Shown here piece after piece: positions 35,771 through 43,510 of a stretch of DNA of 64,000 nucleotides. The DNA is from a virus, in IMG/VR virus record IMGVR_UViG_3300037119_003505, positions 1 to 64,000 of that record. One strand, given 5' to 3'. The translations under genes were made by a program, and so were the position numbers. The notes under the pieces are model-generated. The model saw nothing but the letters and a program-made list of their open reading frames with translations. It searched no databases and was not told the DNA's origin. Numbering within the stretch: position 1 is the stretch's first letter; each line of letters opens with the position of its first letter.

Positions 35771-35959
35771 ATGAACCAATCCAAGAAAACCAAACGCCCA
35801 CGCAGCGCCGCAAAGGCTGCCCGCGCCAAAGCGCACACCGAACGCAATAAGCGCAACGCCAAGCTGCGTCGCTCGCGCCGACGCGAAGAAATCCTTGAGG
35901 GTCTTCGCACCGCGTCGCCGACATGGTGGCGAAACTACCGCAAAAGCCAACGCGCATGA
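35771..35959 (+). CDS. highly basic small protein
   Basis: This 62-residue protein begins at the ATG at 35771, four bases after the previous stop. The first 45 residues are dominated by Lys, Arg and Ala (KAARAKAHTERNKRNAKLRR), with a TWWRNY end. Nucleic-acid binding is likely. Its stop overlaps the next start. Confidence 0.6.
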   Translation: MNQSKKTKRPRSAAKAARAKAHTERNKRNAKLRRSRRREEILEGLRTASPTWWRNYRKSQRA

Positions 35960-36324
35960 CCCCGACACCCGCCACAGCCCCCAAGCAGCGCGGGCTGCTG
36001 CCGCAACGCATCCAGCTACGGCGCACGCGCGGCTGGAGGATGCCGACGAATACCGTGAAGGTTGACCGTACTACGAAGTGGGGGAATCCGTTCTACGTTG
36101 CTATCGCGCCAGAGGAAGGAAACTTCAACGACAATTACTGGTGCCTCGGTGCCGAAGAAGCCGTGGCGAAGTTCCGCCGATTCCTTGGCGAGACAACGAA
36201 AGGCGCGCGGCTTTTTGACGAGGCGAAAACAGAGCTTCGCGGCAAGAACCTAGGATGCTGGTGCCGCGAAGGCGATCCGTGTCACGGAACTGTGCTGCTC
36301 GAAATCGCCAACAGAACGCCATGA
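35956..36324 (+). CDS. DUF4326 protein
   Basis: This 122-residue protein matches DUF4326. It shows RIQLRRTRGWRMP and TVKVDRTTKWGNPF in the first half and the diagnostic ELRGKNLGCWCREGDPCHG near the end, with Cys/His residues set for metal binding. The family is common in phages and of unknown function. The ATGA start overlap ties it to the gene before. Confidence 0.85.
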   Translation: MTPTPATAPKQRGLLPQRIQLRRTRGWRMPTNTVKVDRTTKWGNPFYVAIAPEEGNFNDNYWCLGAEEAVAKFRRFLGETTKGARLFDEAKTELRGKNLGCWCREGDPCHGTVLLEIANRTP

Positions 36325-36569
36325 AGTCCCCGCTCGAAATCAGCATCGCGATCCACTACGCCACCCATGCGAATGCGTTTGAGCCGCGCACGGAACTATC
36401 GGACGAAATCACTGTTCAGTTCGTGCATGACGACATCCTTGAGCGGCACGACCGCGACCAACCGTACACGTCCGATTACCGCGCAACCGAGCGCGGACAG
36501 GCTTGGCTCGACCTGATCTGCGCCACTCCGTATCCGGTCAGCAAATGGATCGACCCGCGCAACCCATGA
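36321..36569 (+). CDS. small hypothetical protein
   Basis: This 82-residue protein is coupled at both ends by ATGA. The sequence (SIAIHYATHANAFEPR, then DQPYTSDYRATERGQAWLD) resembles small phage proteins that end in a helix with ATxxG; no function is known. Confidence 0.65.
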   Translation: MKSPLEISIAIHYATHANAFEPRTELSDEITVQFVHDDILERHDRDQPYTSDYRATERGQAWLDLICATPYPVSKWIDPRNP

Positions 36570-36832
36570 CGCTCCAGAAACCAGACGGCACAATCGAGTT
36601 CGGCTACAGCGCGTGCTGCTGCCCGCCAGGCCCTCGTCGTCCCGGCCAGCACACGAACTGCACAACCACATGGTTCCGCACGAACGGCGGCGAATGGCGG
36701 CGGTTGGTTCGGCAAACGCACGTCAACACGCTCGCGCGGGCGGCAGAAACAGTTGCCGAGTTTGAGGCAGCGCTGATTGAGAAACCAGAGCCAGAAGCCG
36801 GCAACGTGACGGACTACCTTCACAACCCATGA
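36566..36832 (+). CDS. small cysteine-containing protein
   Basis: This 88-residue protein has a CCCPPG cluster near residue 17 and one further Cys near 32, then a Trp/Arg-rich patch (EWRRLVRQTH). It might bind metal. It starts at 36566 with an ATGA overlap and ends in an ATGA overlap. No family is recognised. Confidence 0.6.
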   Translation: MTLQKPDGTIEFGYSACCCPPGPRRPGQHTNCTTTWFRTNGGEWRRLVRQTHVNTLARAAETVAEFEAALIEKPEPEAGNVTDYLHNP

Positions 36833-37212
36833 ACACAGAACTGGAAACTTTGTCGCAGGAGACGAAGCGCATCCGGCTGGCGGAGGCGGCTGGATGGAAA
36901 GTCAATCCAGACCAGATGCTCGCCCTCGCGTTTCCCGACCAGCGAGTTGACCCGACAACCGGAAAGATTCAAGTGATCCCGCGCTACTTCTCCAGTCTGG
37001 ACGCCATCGCGCAGATCGAGGCGACGCTGACTGAGCCTCAGCTTCAACGGTACGGAGACGCGCTACAGGACGCCGTGAATTATTACTGCGTCGGATACGT
37101 GCCGAACCACGGGCGCGACCTCGTATCATTGGCGCGCATTGCAACCGCGAAACCGGAGCAACGCTGCGAGGCGCTTGGGCAGACGCTCGGCCTCTGGCAG
37201 CCGGGACAGTAG
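36829..37212 (+). CDS. phage ABA-sandwich-like protein
   Basis: This 127-residue protein has a layout resembling the phage ABA-sandwich domain: an N-terminal IRLAEAAGWKV helix, a central RYFSSLDAIAQIEATLTE and a C-terminal Ala-rich helix ending in ALGQTLGLW. Members occur in many phages with no assigned role. It is likely intact. Confidence 0.65.
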   Translation: MNTELETLSQETKRIRLAEAAGWKVNPDQMLALAFPDQRVDPTTGKIQVIPRYFSSLDAIAQIEATLTEPQLQRYGDALQDAVNYYCVGYVPNHGRDLVSLARIATAKPEQRCEALGQTLGLWQPGQ

Positions 37213-37214
37213 CG

Positions 37215-37427
37215 ATGAATGCAAAAGACGAACAAGTTGGCGGCAGTCACTATAAAGGCTTGGCGATCCAGCCCGCTGAGTATTGCCAGCGCAACCGGCT
37301 GCCGTACTGCGAATCTAGCGTCGTGCGCTACGTGACCCGCCATCGCGAAAAGAACGGACGCGAGGACATCGAAAAGGCCATCCATTGCCTGCGCCTGTTG
37401 CTGGAGATCGAATACCCGAAGCCATGA
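37215..37427 (+). CDS. DUF3310 protein
   Basis: This 70-residue protein shows the DUF3310 pattern: VGGSHYKGLAIQPAEY at the start and VVRYVTRHREKNGREDIEKA in the second half. The family is widespread in phages and has been annotated as nucleotide-kinase-like without proof. Its stop overlaps the next ATG. Confidence 0.88.
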   Translation: MNAKDEQVGGSHYKGLAIQPAEYCQRNRLPYCESSVVRYVTRHREKNGREDIEKAIHCLRLLLEIEYPKP

Positions 37428-37879
37428 ACCCGAACCTCGCAGCCCAGATCCGCCTCCACGAAGCCGAGCGCAAGCAGCGGGACGCCGAGCAGCAGTTGCG
37501 TGATGCGCGGACCATCGCGGCACGGTTTCCGAACATGAGCCGCACGGCCCGCGCGCGAAACAACCCCTATGCCAACCACCATCACGCTACGACTCAAGTA
37601 TCGGCCACCGAACCCCCGCAACCAACGCCTCCACTGGCGCGTGACCGTGAAGGAAAAGCACAAGGCGCAGGATGCCCTGCTGTCCGCTTTACTCTCCGCA
37701 AGTGCCGGCCATTCGACGTTGACGGGAAGTACACCGCAATCAAAGACCTGTTGGACGGCTTACAATACGCTGGCCTCATTCGCGGCGACAAAGAGGGAGA
37801 AGTCAGTCTCGAAGTCGTGCAGGAAACCGTCAAGACGAAGGCGGAAGAAGAAACGCTGATCACCATCACATACCCATGA
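37424..37879 (+). CDS. coiled-coil N-terminus fused in frame to RusA C-terminus
   Basis: This 151-codon open frame starts with a coiled-coil segment (RLHEAERKQRDAEQQLRDAR, residues 9-28), passes through a low-quality middle (about 50-85) and ends with a good RusA C-terminal half (RPFDVDGKYTAIKDLLDGL near 104). The middle corresponds to the RusA N-terminal half read out of frame; see the next entry. The original first gene probably ended near 37570. The frame is either a frameshift fusion or one partner of a slippage pair. Confidence 0.5.
   Translation: MNPNLAAQIRLHEAERKQRDAEQQLRDARTIAARFPNMSRTARARNNPYANHHHATTQVSATEPPQPTPPLARDREGKAQGAGCPAVRFTLRKCRPFDVDGKYTAIKDLLDGLQYAGLIRGDKEGEVSLEVVQETVKTKAEEETLITITYP
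37569..37879 (+). pseudogene. rusA: RusA-like Holliday junction resolvase, frameshifted
   Basis: The ATG at 37569 opens a frame with a RusA-type N-terminus (LRLKYRPPNPRNQRLHWRV), but the family C-terminus with the acidic DVDG site and LLDGLQYAGLIRGD lies in the -1 frame from about 37690 to 37879. Together they make one RusA-length protein (about 103 residues). RusA resolves four-way junctions. No canonical slippery heptamer is visible in the overlap. Disabled gene, assembly indel or programmed shift cannot be separated here. Confidence 0.6.
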
Positions 37880-38913
37880 ACGCCACAGAGCACCCAACCT
37901 ACGAAATCAAAACAGTTGCCGACTTCCTCAAGGTTCCAGAGGATCGTCGCGCCGCCTGTCTGAAAGAGTTTGTGGACTTTCTCGACCTCGCTGGAGCGAC
38001 CCTCGAAATGGCGAATTCGCTTTCGGATCTGATGAAACTGCCCAAGGATCAGAACCGCGTCGAGGCGTTCACATGGATCGACGACGGCGAGCAAAAGAGA
38101 ACACTGAACTTGATCGCAGTTCCCGACCCCGACCCCGCCTCCGCCACCAGCGCCAGCGCTGAAGCCGCGCCGACGCCAGAAACCGATGCAGCGAACGAAG
38201 CCATGCTGCACCGTTACATGGTGCTGCCGATGCCGTGTCCAATGACCGAGTTTTCGCGCTGGATGGAGCGGCAACGGGACGAGGCTCGCGCGAAGATGAA
38301 GGAAACCGCGAAGGACTTTGAGACAGCCTTCCGCTTGGTGCGACTAGAGAACGACTCGCTTCGCGTCGAACGCGACGCCTTGATCGCCAAGCACACGCAT
38401 CAGATGCTGGACGACAGTAGCACCATCGACCAGCTACGCATCGACCTCGCAGCCGCACAGCACCAGAACGAAACCTTGGCCGCCAGCAACACCACGTTCC
38501 AGCGGCTCTGCGGCGAGGCCCAGGACGCGGCGGCGGAGGCGTGTAGGCAGCGGGATGAGGCGGTTTCAGAGCGTGATGCGCAGCGCGATTCCGACAAGCG
38601 TTTCCGTGATGCCGCGTGGCGCATGGGTGAATGGTCCCAAGCTGGCGCTCCCAAGGACGACCAAGGTAATCCAATCACATGGAAAACAACTATCGAGCAA
38701 CGCGACCGAATCGCTGCGGCCTTGCGACTATGCCGTGGCGCGCTGAAGCTTGCGATGCAGAATGCTTCTGGATTCCTTGAACTGGAATCGGCTGAGTCTG
38801 CCGTCGCCGCAGCGGATGCGGTACTGGACGCGAAGGAGGCTGAACCGGAAAGCGTGGCCGGGCCAAGCGCCGGCCAGTGCAACGACATCCTCGGAAAGCC
38901 GGGCCACTACTGA
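37876..38913 (+). CDS. long coiled-coil protein with PTPETDAA module
   Basis: This 345-residue protein has an N-terminal 90-residue helical part, then an APTPETDAANEAML module with a following RWMERQRDEARAKMKETA (about 90-150), then a long coiled coil (about 140-235) and an Ala-rich end. The PTPETDAA plus E(R)QRD arrangement recurs in the small protein at 59392-59604. No enzymatic motif is present. The gene overlaps the RusA stop by four bases. Confidence 0.7.
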   Translation: MNATEHPTYEIKTVADFLKVPEDRRAACLKEFVDFLDLAGATLEMANSLSDLMKLPKDQNRVEAFTWIDDGEQKRTLNLIAVPDPDPASATSASAEAAPTPETDAANEAMLHRYMVLPMPCPMTEFSRWMERQRDEARAKMKETAKDFETAFRLVRLENDSLRVERDALIAKHTHQMLDDSSTIDQLRIDLAAAQHQNETLAASNTTFQRLCGEAQDAAAEACRQRDEAVSERDAQRDSDKRFRDAAWRMGEWSQAGAPKDDQGNPITWKTTIEQRDRIAAALRLCRGALKLAMQNASGFLELESAESAVAAADAVLDAKEAEPESVAGPSAGQCNDILGKPGHY

Positions 38914-38918
38914 AACCC

Positions 38919-39149
38919 ATGATCGACCACACCGCCGCCGATCTGCTGCGCCGGATCGACCGCTACCGAGCCAGTCTCGACGAACCAGCGAACGTCACGG
39001 TGCCGCTGCCGCGCCGCTCCTTCTGGGGCCGTGTCGCACGGATGCCGCGCGTCTGGCGGCACTGCTGGGCGTTCGGGCGCGCCCTGCCGCTGTGGCAGAG
39101 GGTGCGGCTGTGCTGGCTCAATGTGCGGTTGCTGTTCAGGAAGCCATGA
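38919..39149 (+). CDS. basic small protein
   Basis: This 76-residue protein starts five bases after the previous stop. The C-terminal half is rich in Arg, Trp and Leu (RMPRVWRHCWAFGRALPLWQ), a pattern that can form an amphipathic or peripheral-membrane helix. The function is unknown. The stop overlaps the next ATG. Confidence 0.6.
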   Translation: MIDHTAADLLRRIDRYRASLDEPANVTVPLPRRSFWGRVARMPRVWRHCWAFGRALPLWQRVRLCWLNVRLLFRKP

Positions 39150-39412
39150 AGCCGCCACGATACACTGAAGTGGGTCGGTATGCCTATCACTTTTGCTGCA
39201 CCAAAATAGAGCCTTACAGCCAACACCTGATCCAGCGTGCGGAGTTGTCGAAATGCGCTGGTGCTCCGTGGCTCAAGGAAGGCGCTACACATGGCTGTTG
39301 GTGTTCGGCTTGGAAGAAACAAGAGGACGGGACATTTTTGCATTGGCGCGATGGCAAGTGGCAGGCACCGCGACGTGGCTGCATCAAGAGCAAGCCAGTG
39401 CTGATCCTATGA
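39146..39412 (+). CDS. small Cys/Trp-rich protein
   Basis: This 88-residue protein contains HFCCTK near residue 15, then CAGAPW and GCWCSAWKK (about 37-57), a spacing compatible with zinc binding, followed by FLHWRDGKWQ. No family is known to me. It overlaps both neighbours by four bases. Confidence 0.6.
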   Translation: MKPPRYTEVGRYAYHFCCTKIEPYSQHLIQRAELSKCAGAPWLKEGATHGCWCSAWKKQEDGTFLHWRDGKWQAPRRGCIKSKPVLIL

Positions 39413-39453
39413 AGCCGCAACGACGAAGCCGTGGCGCGGGGACGAAGCTATGA
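39409..39453 (+). CDS. 14-codon bridging micro-ORF
   Basis: The ATG at 39409 overlaps the previous stop, and the TGA at 39451-39453 overlaps the start of the next gene. The peptide is MKPQRRSRGAGTKL. Like the 23-codon frame at 15267, it fits a reinitiation bridge. Evidence is limited to the two ATGA junctions. Confidence 0.3.
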   Translation: MKPQRRSRGAGTKL

Positions 39454-40151
39454 TGCTGTGTATGAAGCTACGAAAGCACATTCCGGCAAAGGACATGACG
39501 CCCGATGAACTGAAAAAGGTCAGGGCCACACGCATGGAGTTTTACTACAGGAATCGGGACAGAATTCTGGCGGAACGTAAGGCGACGTACCCACTGAGGG
39601 CAGAAAAGGCCCGCGCCAATGCCGCCGCATGGCTCAAGGCGAATCCTGAACGTGCAAAGGAAACCGCACGACGATACCGCGAATCGCACCGTGAGGCGTT
39701 GAATGCCGCACAGTTGAAGCGGTATCATTCCGATCTTGAAAAGCACCGCGCCAAAAATGCTGTGCTCAGAAATCAATTTCGGATGAATCTCCGAGCAATG
39801 GCGGCATGGAACTCAAAGAACCTCACCGACTCTTACGTGCGCAACCAGCTTTCCAAGTACTCAGAAAAGAGCACGCGCGAATGGACCGCGGAAGAAGTGT
39901 CGGCAAAGCGCGCGAAGATGATTGCGAGCAGGAAAGCCAAAGCAGAACGGCAGGCCAATCGTGCGCGTGTGATCTCGCCAAGGCTTTGTGAGTGCGGGTG
40001 CGGGCGCGTTACCAAACAAAACCTTTATGATCGACCCAGCGCAGGAATTAAGGCCGGCGATTACAACGCCTTTCTGATTGGACATCATCCGGCTGACGCT
40101 GTGGCGATTTTGCAACTTTCTCAATTCGCTCTAACCCAAATAAAAACATGA
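39450..40151 (+). CDS. basic-repeat protein with CxCGCG domain, no HNH
   Basis: This 233-residue protein has a first 170 residues made of basic, Tyr/Arg-containing helical units (YRESHREALNAAQLKRYHS and similar) like those of the HNH protein at 128-931. Its C-terminus has CECGCGRVTKQNLYD and a late AFLIGHHP, the zinc-binding end that normally accompanies phage HNH nucleases. The HNH motif itself is absent, so this looks like a DNA-binding relative without cleavage activity. Confidence 0.65.
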   Translation: MMLCMKLRKHIPAKDMTPDELKKVRATRMEFYYRNRDRILAERKATYPLRAEKARANAAAWLKANPERAKETARRYRESHREALNAAQLKRYHSDLEKHRAKNAVLRNQFRMNLRAMAAWNSKNLTDSYVRNQLSKYSEKSTREWTAEEVSAKRAKMIASRKAKAERQANRARVISPRLCECGCGRVTKQNLYDRPSAGIKAGDYNAFLIGHHPADAVAILQLSQFALTQIKT

Positions 40152-40699
40152 ACCTGACCAAAATACCCACAGCCCAAGAAATCGCAGATCGCATCCGCTC
40201 CATCAGCGACAATCTGCTCGAAGTCGCCAAGGACATCGCCGCCGCCCTTGACCTGAATCCGGCGCTCGCCGACGAATTACAGGCGTGCGGCATCAACCGA
40301 AACATTATTCATCGCCTTGAGCGGCTCGGTCGCGGCCAAATCCACACTTCGCTTGTCTTCTCCACGACACCTGGCGGACTGCGGTTGGTGAGCGCACCGA
40401 TGAGCGAACAGCAGAATGCCATCACCAACGGAGTCGAAGTGCTGGACGAAAACGAAACCGACACGCGGCTGATTCCGGTTCACGAACTCTCGCAATCGCA
40501 GGCCAGCCAGTGCATCGCCCGAGGAGCCATCCGCAGCATTTCAGAGCAGCGGACATGGATTCGGAAAAAGAAGTCCAAGGTCGCGCCCGCAACGGTGCGG
40601 GAACAGGACTTCAAGGTTACGTCCGATGCGGTGACGATCCATCGACCGGGCAAGTATTCGCGCGAGATCGTGCTGTCATGGATCATTCAGATGGGGTAG
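40148..40699 (+). CDS. hypothetical protein
   Basis: This 183-residue protein begins with an IPTAQEIADRIRSISDNLLE helix, has a basic segment near residue 135 (TWIRKKKSKVAP) and a C-terminal strand-rich piece ending SREIVLSWIIQMG. No domain is recognised. It is joined to the previous gene by ATGA. Confidence 0.6.
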   Translation: MNLTKIPTAQEIADRIRSISDNLLEVAKDIAAALDLNPALADELQACGINRNIIHRLERLGRGQIHTSLVFSTTPGGLRLVSAPMSEQQNAITNGVEVLDENETDTRLIPVHELSQSQASQCIARGAIRSISEQRTWIRKKKSKVAPATVREQDFKVTSDAVTIHRPGKYSREIVLSWIIQMG

Positions 40700-40908
40700 C
40701 GCCACGACCGCAAAAACTGAACCGCGCCTCAGCCCGGCATCCGCTGCCCACAGTGCGGACACAGCGGCGCTGAAGTAGCTTGACATGGCGGCAGGACCGC
40801 GCCAGTGTCGGACATGTCTGCAACATCCAGACTCCACTCAGCAAACGCCGGAGGCGTGCCGTACCTTTTCGGGTTCGGGATGTTCGCGCCTCCGGCACCT
40901 GCTGGGCC

Positions 40909-41463
40909 GTGAAGCACCGTCGCCCTCCCTTACCGCATTGGAGGTCGCCAAAAGGAACGTGCCGATGGTGCGGCGAGCTCGTGCTGAAGGTGGACGGCAG
41001 TGCCTCGACGGGCCGCTGGCATCCCGCCTGCGTGACGGCCTACAAGATCGCCGCATGGCCGGCAGAGGCGCGGGTTGCGGTGTACAAGAAAGACAAGGGC
41101 CGCTGTGTGTGCTGTCGCCTGCGAGTTGGAGACTTTCGCAACATCCTGAACGCTTGGCACTGGAGCGTCCGTCATGGCGTCGGCGCGACGGTTGAGCAAA
41201 GCGGACAAGCAATCGCAACGCTGAATCGACACGCGGCACGGTTGAGGACCGCATGGGAGTCTCGGAACCGAAAGTGGCAGTGCGACCACATCGTAGAGCT
41301 AAAGGACAGCGACCGCAGTCTCGCGCACTGGAGCGTCGCCAACATGCAGGTGCTGTGTTGCGCCTGCCACGCGGCCAAAAGCGCTGCCAGCAGGCGACAG
41401 CGCAGCCAGAAGGCCATCCTCAGCCCCAAGCCGACCGCTCCCCAGCAGAAGGAGCTTTGGTGA
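40909..41463 (+). CDS. HNH endonuclease
   Basis: This protein has 184 residues if started at the GTG at 40909; the same frame extends to 40780, but that stretch is not coding-like. Seen are a CRWCG pair near residue 19, a GRWHPACVTAYKIAAWP segment typical of one phage HNH class, VYKKDKGRCVCC near 63, and the HNH core as QCDHIVEL then VLCCACHAAKSA near the end. Positions fit a complete HNH enzyme. Its TGA overlaps the GTG of the next gene. Confidence 0.82.
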   Translation: MKHRRPPLPHWRSPKGTCRWCGELVLKVDGSASTGRWHPACVTAYKIAAWPAEARVAVYKKDKGRCVCCRLRVGDFRNILNAWHWSVRHGVGATVEQSGQAIATLNRHAARLRTAWESRNRKWQCDHIVELKDSDRSLAHWSVANMQVLCCACHAAKSAASRRQRSQKAILSPKPTAPQQKELW

Positions 41464-41792
41464 AGTCGTTCCTCAAGCCAAAAGGCCCGAGGTTCGCCAA
41501 AGCCTTCAAGGTGCTGTTGCAAGATCCCCGCATCAGCCCATCGGCCAAGACGCTGCTGTTTCTCCTCAAGGCCCACGCCGACCAAAACGGTCGCTGCTTC
41601 CCGTCCCTGAAGACGCTCTGCGGTTGTCTCGGCGCAAGCCGCAACTCTGTGCTGAAGTGGCTGAAGGAACTGGTGGCGTTCCGCCTCATCCGTGTGGAGC
41701 AACAACACATCGGTGCCGCCCACCTCAACAACATCTACTGGATCGAAGACCTGCATTTCGCCCAGCACCTCGCCAAACCATTCAGGCGGTAG
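41460..41792 (+). CDS. winged helix-turn-helix (HTH_36) replication-type protein
   Basis: This 110-residue protein starts at a GTG that overlaps the HNH stop. It has the HTH_36 pattern of phage replication initiators and regulators: RISPSAKTLLFLLKAHAD, then CFPSLKTLCGCLGASRNSVL (recognition helix) and LKELVAFRLIRVEQQH wing. Related initiators continue for another 100 or more residues; here the stop is immediate, and a +1 frame just downstream (starting SADFEPPPSSNSEPQ) is open to 41901. It may be a truncated or frameshifted initiator. Confidence 0.7.
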   Translation: MKSFLKPKGPRFAKAFKVLLQDPRISPSAKTLLFLLKAHADQNGRCFPSLKTLCGCLGASRNSVLKWLKELVAFRLIRVEQQHIGAAHLNNIYWIEDLHFAQHLAKPFRR

Positions 41793-42499
41793 TGCAGATT
41801 TTGAACCACCCCCTAGTTCAAATTCTGAACCCCAAGGAGATCTAGTTGAAGCAGAAGCGGAACCGCTGCCGAACCGTTGCCGCCGCAGCCCTGTTGCGTG
41901 ACCGCTACGGCGTCTGCGCAGCGAACATGCGGCTGTTGCGAGATACGGTTCAGGAAGGTTAAGGACACGCTGAGGCCAAGGGACAATTTTTTACAGGAAT
42001 TTTTGTGATGGCTTGCCTACTTATACGTATGCGTACCACGTTTCCCCCTACCGATCCACCCTCCCCCTGTCACTGTTTCCAGCCCCGCAGCAGCCCCGCC
42101 AGCAGCGGCGCGGCTCCTCGCTGCTATGCTGCGCCCATGTGCAGGGCCGGCGCTAGCACGGGGCTGCGGTGTAGCGGCTGCTGTTACTGTAGCGGCTGGA
42201 ATGCAGGTGATCGGATCGTGGCCGTTCTGCGCTGTTCTGCTCTATGGTTTGTCGAGTGACGTTGCGGGACAGGCACTTACGAAGCAATTCCACATGACCG
42301 ATATTGTCAACCGGTTATCAGTTCCACAGCTTTTCGAGATGTTCCACGCGCAGTTCTTACGGCGGCTACGTAAATAGTCGAGTTGTCGCGGACTTAGCGT
42401 AAGTTCTACGTGGAACATGGGGTGGAACATGAAGGCTAGATTCTATCCAGCTGGATACTTTCTATCCACTGCGCTAGTAACGCGCTTGTGCTGTTGCCG
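41793..42499. other. convergent intergenic region with repeats
   Basis: These 707 bases lie between two convergent genes. Features seen are an inverted pair TTGAACCACCCCCTAGTTCAA near 41808; direct repeats GTAGCGGCTG near 42171 and 42191; several TTCCAC/GTGGAA copies between 42280 and 42430, including GTGGAACATGGGGTGGAACATG; and a perfect palindrome TATCCAGCTGGATA near 42446 followed by TCTATCCACTG. The cluster could be iteron-like binding sites for a replication or control protein. No gene is confidently present. The repeats are direct observations; the role is inferred. Confidence 0.5.
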
Positions 42500-43093
42500 T
42501 TAACGCCTCGCATCTCGTGCTCTGCCGCCGTTCCATGAGTCGTTCTTGCTCCAGTTCTCGGCTGCCCAAAGCGGTTGCAAGTTGGTGAAGTGGAAGCACG
42601 CGGCTTGCTCTTTGGCGAGGAGCAGGTTGAAGCTGGCGCAAGGCCGGATATGATCGACGTGCCACTCGCCGTGATTCTGCCAAGTCATACCTGGCTTGAA
42701 CTGCTTCTCGATGTGCGCTCGTAGTTCATCTGATGTGCATCCGACAAGCTGCGCGGATCGGCTGTGCTTGCGCTTGCCTCTCAGGGCTTGACCGGCGCGA
42801 GCGCGAACCGTCATCATCATCTTGAATGCCGGATCGTTCTTGAGCCTGTCGCGTACGTATCGGAGGTTGTTCACGCGCTGATTCTCGTTCAGGTGACGGC
42901 GAGCAGCCTTTACGAATACGGGATCGGACTCTACGCGGCGGATGATCGGCCCGAGTCGGTCAAGTGTGCCGTCTGGGTTGCGTTTGGTTTCCGGCTTGAA
43001 CAGCGGAAGCAGTGCTTGTCCTTTGTGGCTTTGGGCTGGCGGCGGATTCGGGTATGGCATCCGCCACAGTGGCACGTTTCCGCAGCTCTGCAA
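42500..43093 (-). CDS. HNH endonuclease
   Basis: This 197-residue protein belongs to the class with a GMTWQNHGEWHVDHIRPCAS core (catalytic Asp-His near residue 149), then NLQPLWAAENWSK. Upstream there is a helical basic region. The TTG at 43093 is the first listed start, but the frame stays open and coding-like to about 43220 without an ATG, so the true start is uncertain; the ATG at 43030 or earlier alternatives are possible. It is one of five HNH-type genes. Confidence 0.78.
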   Translation of the reverse strand: MQSCGNVPLWRMPYPNPPPAQSHKGQALLPLFKPETKRNPDGTLDRLGPIIRRVESDPVFVKAARRHLNENQRVNNLRYVRDRLKNDPAFKMMMTVRARAGQALRGKRKHSRSAQLVGCTSDELRAHIEKQFKPGMTWQNHGEWHVDHIRPCASFNLLLAKEQAACFHFTNLQPLWAAENWSKNDSWNGGRARDARR

Positions 43094-43309
43094 CGCGCTG
43101 TACGCCCCGTGGTACGCCTTGAACTGCTCCAGTCGGCTCTGTTCTGCGCTGTCCTGGTCTCGCTTTGTGGGGTGGCTTCTCTGTAGCGGGCCGCCGGTTG
43201 GCTCGTTTCCTTGGCTGTCCTGCTATTGCTTTGGGGCGGCTCGGCATCGGTACGCGACAAGCGCCGGCTTCTCCGCGTGAGACTGGCCGGCGCTTGAAGG
43301 TGAAGGCTG

Positions 43310-43510
43310 TTACTTTGTGGCGAGGGCTGTGTGCGTGGCTGCTGCCAGTTTCCGCTCTGCGATCTGCTGGGCTGGCTGGGTGTAGAGCGCGACTGATTCA
43401 ATGATTGCGGACTTGGAGGCGACGCGCAGGGCTGCTTCATGATTCTCGGCGCGGATCAGTTGCGAGCCTTTGCGTCCGCGCTTTGTGCCGGTGACTTTCC
43501 AGAGCCTCAC
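43310..43510 (-). CDS. small basic protein
   Basis: This 66-residue protein starts at a GTG overlapping the upstream stop (GTGA at 43507-43510). Its sequence has a VTGTKRGRKGSQLIRAENHE basic stretch then an Ala-rich helix (VASKSAIIESVALYT). No family is known. It ends the minus-strand run of three genes. Confidence 0.5.
   Translation of the reverse strand: MRLWKVTGTKRGRKGSQLIRAENHEAALRVASKSAIIESVALYTQPAQQIAERKLAAATHTALATK

Noticed and set aside
40729-40917. Minus-strand 62-residue frame with a CPHCGQ segment
   Set aside because: It lies inside a plus-strand operon and all three plus frames look equally mixed here; there is no ribosome site and no coupling. Left as unresolved gap before the HNH gene.
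42126-42377. 83-residue plus-strand frame in the repeat-rich gap
   Set aside because: Composition is skewed by the direct repeats, there is no ribosome site and no family resemblance.
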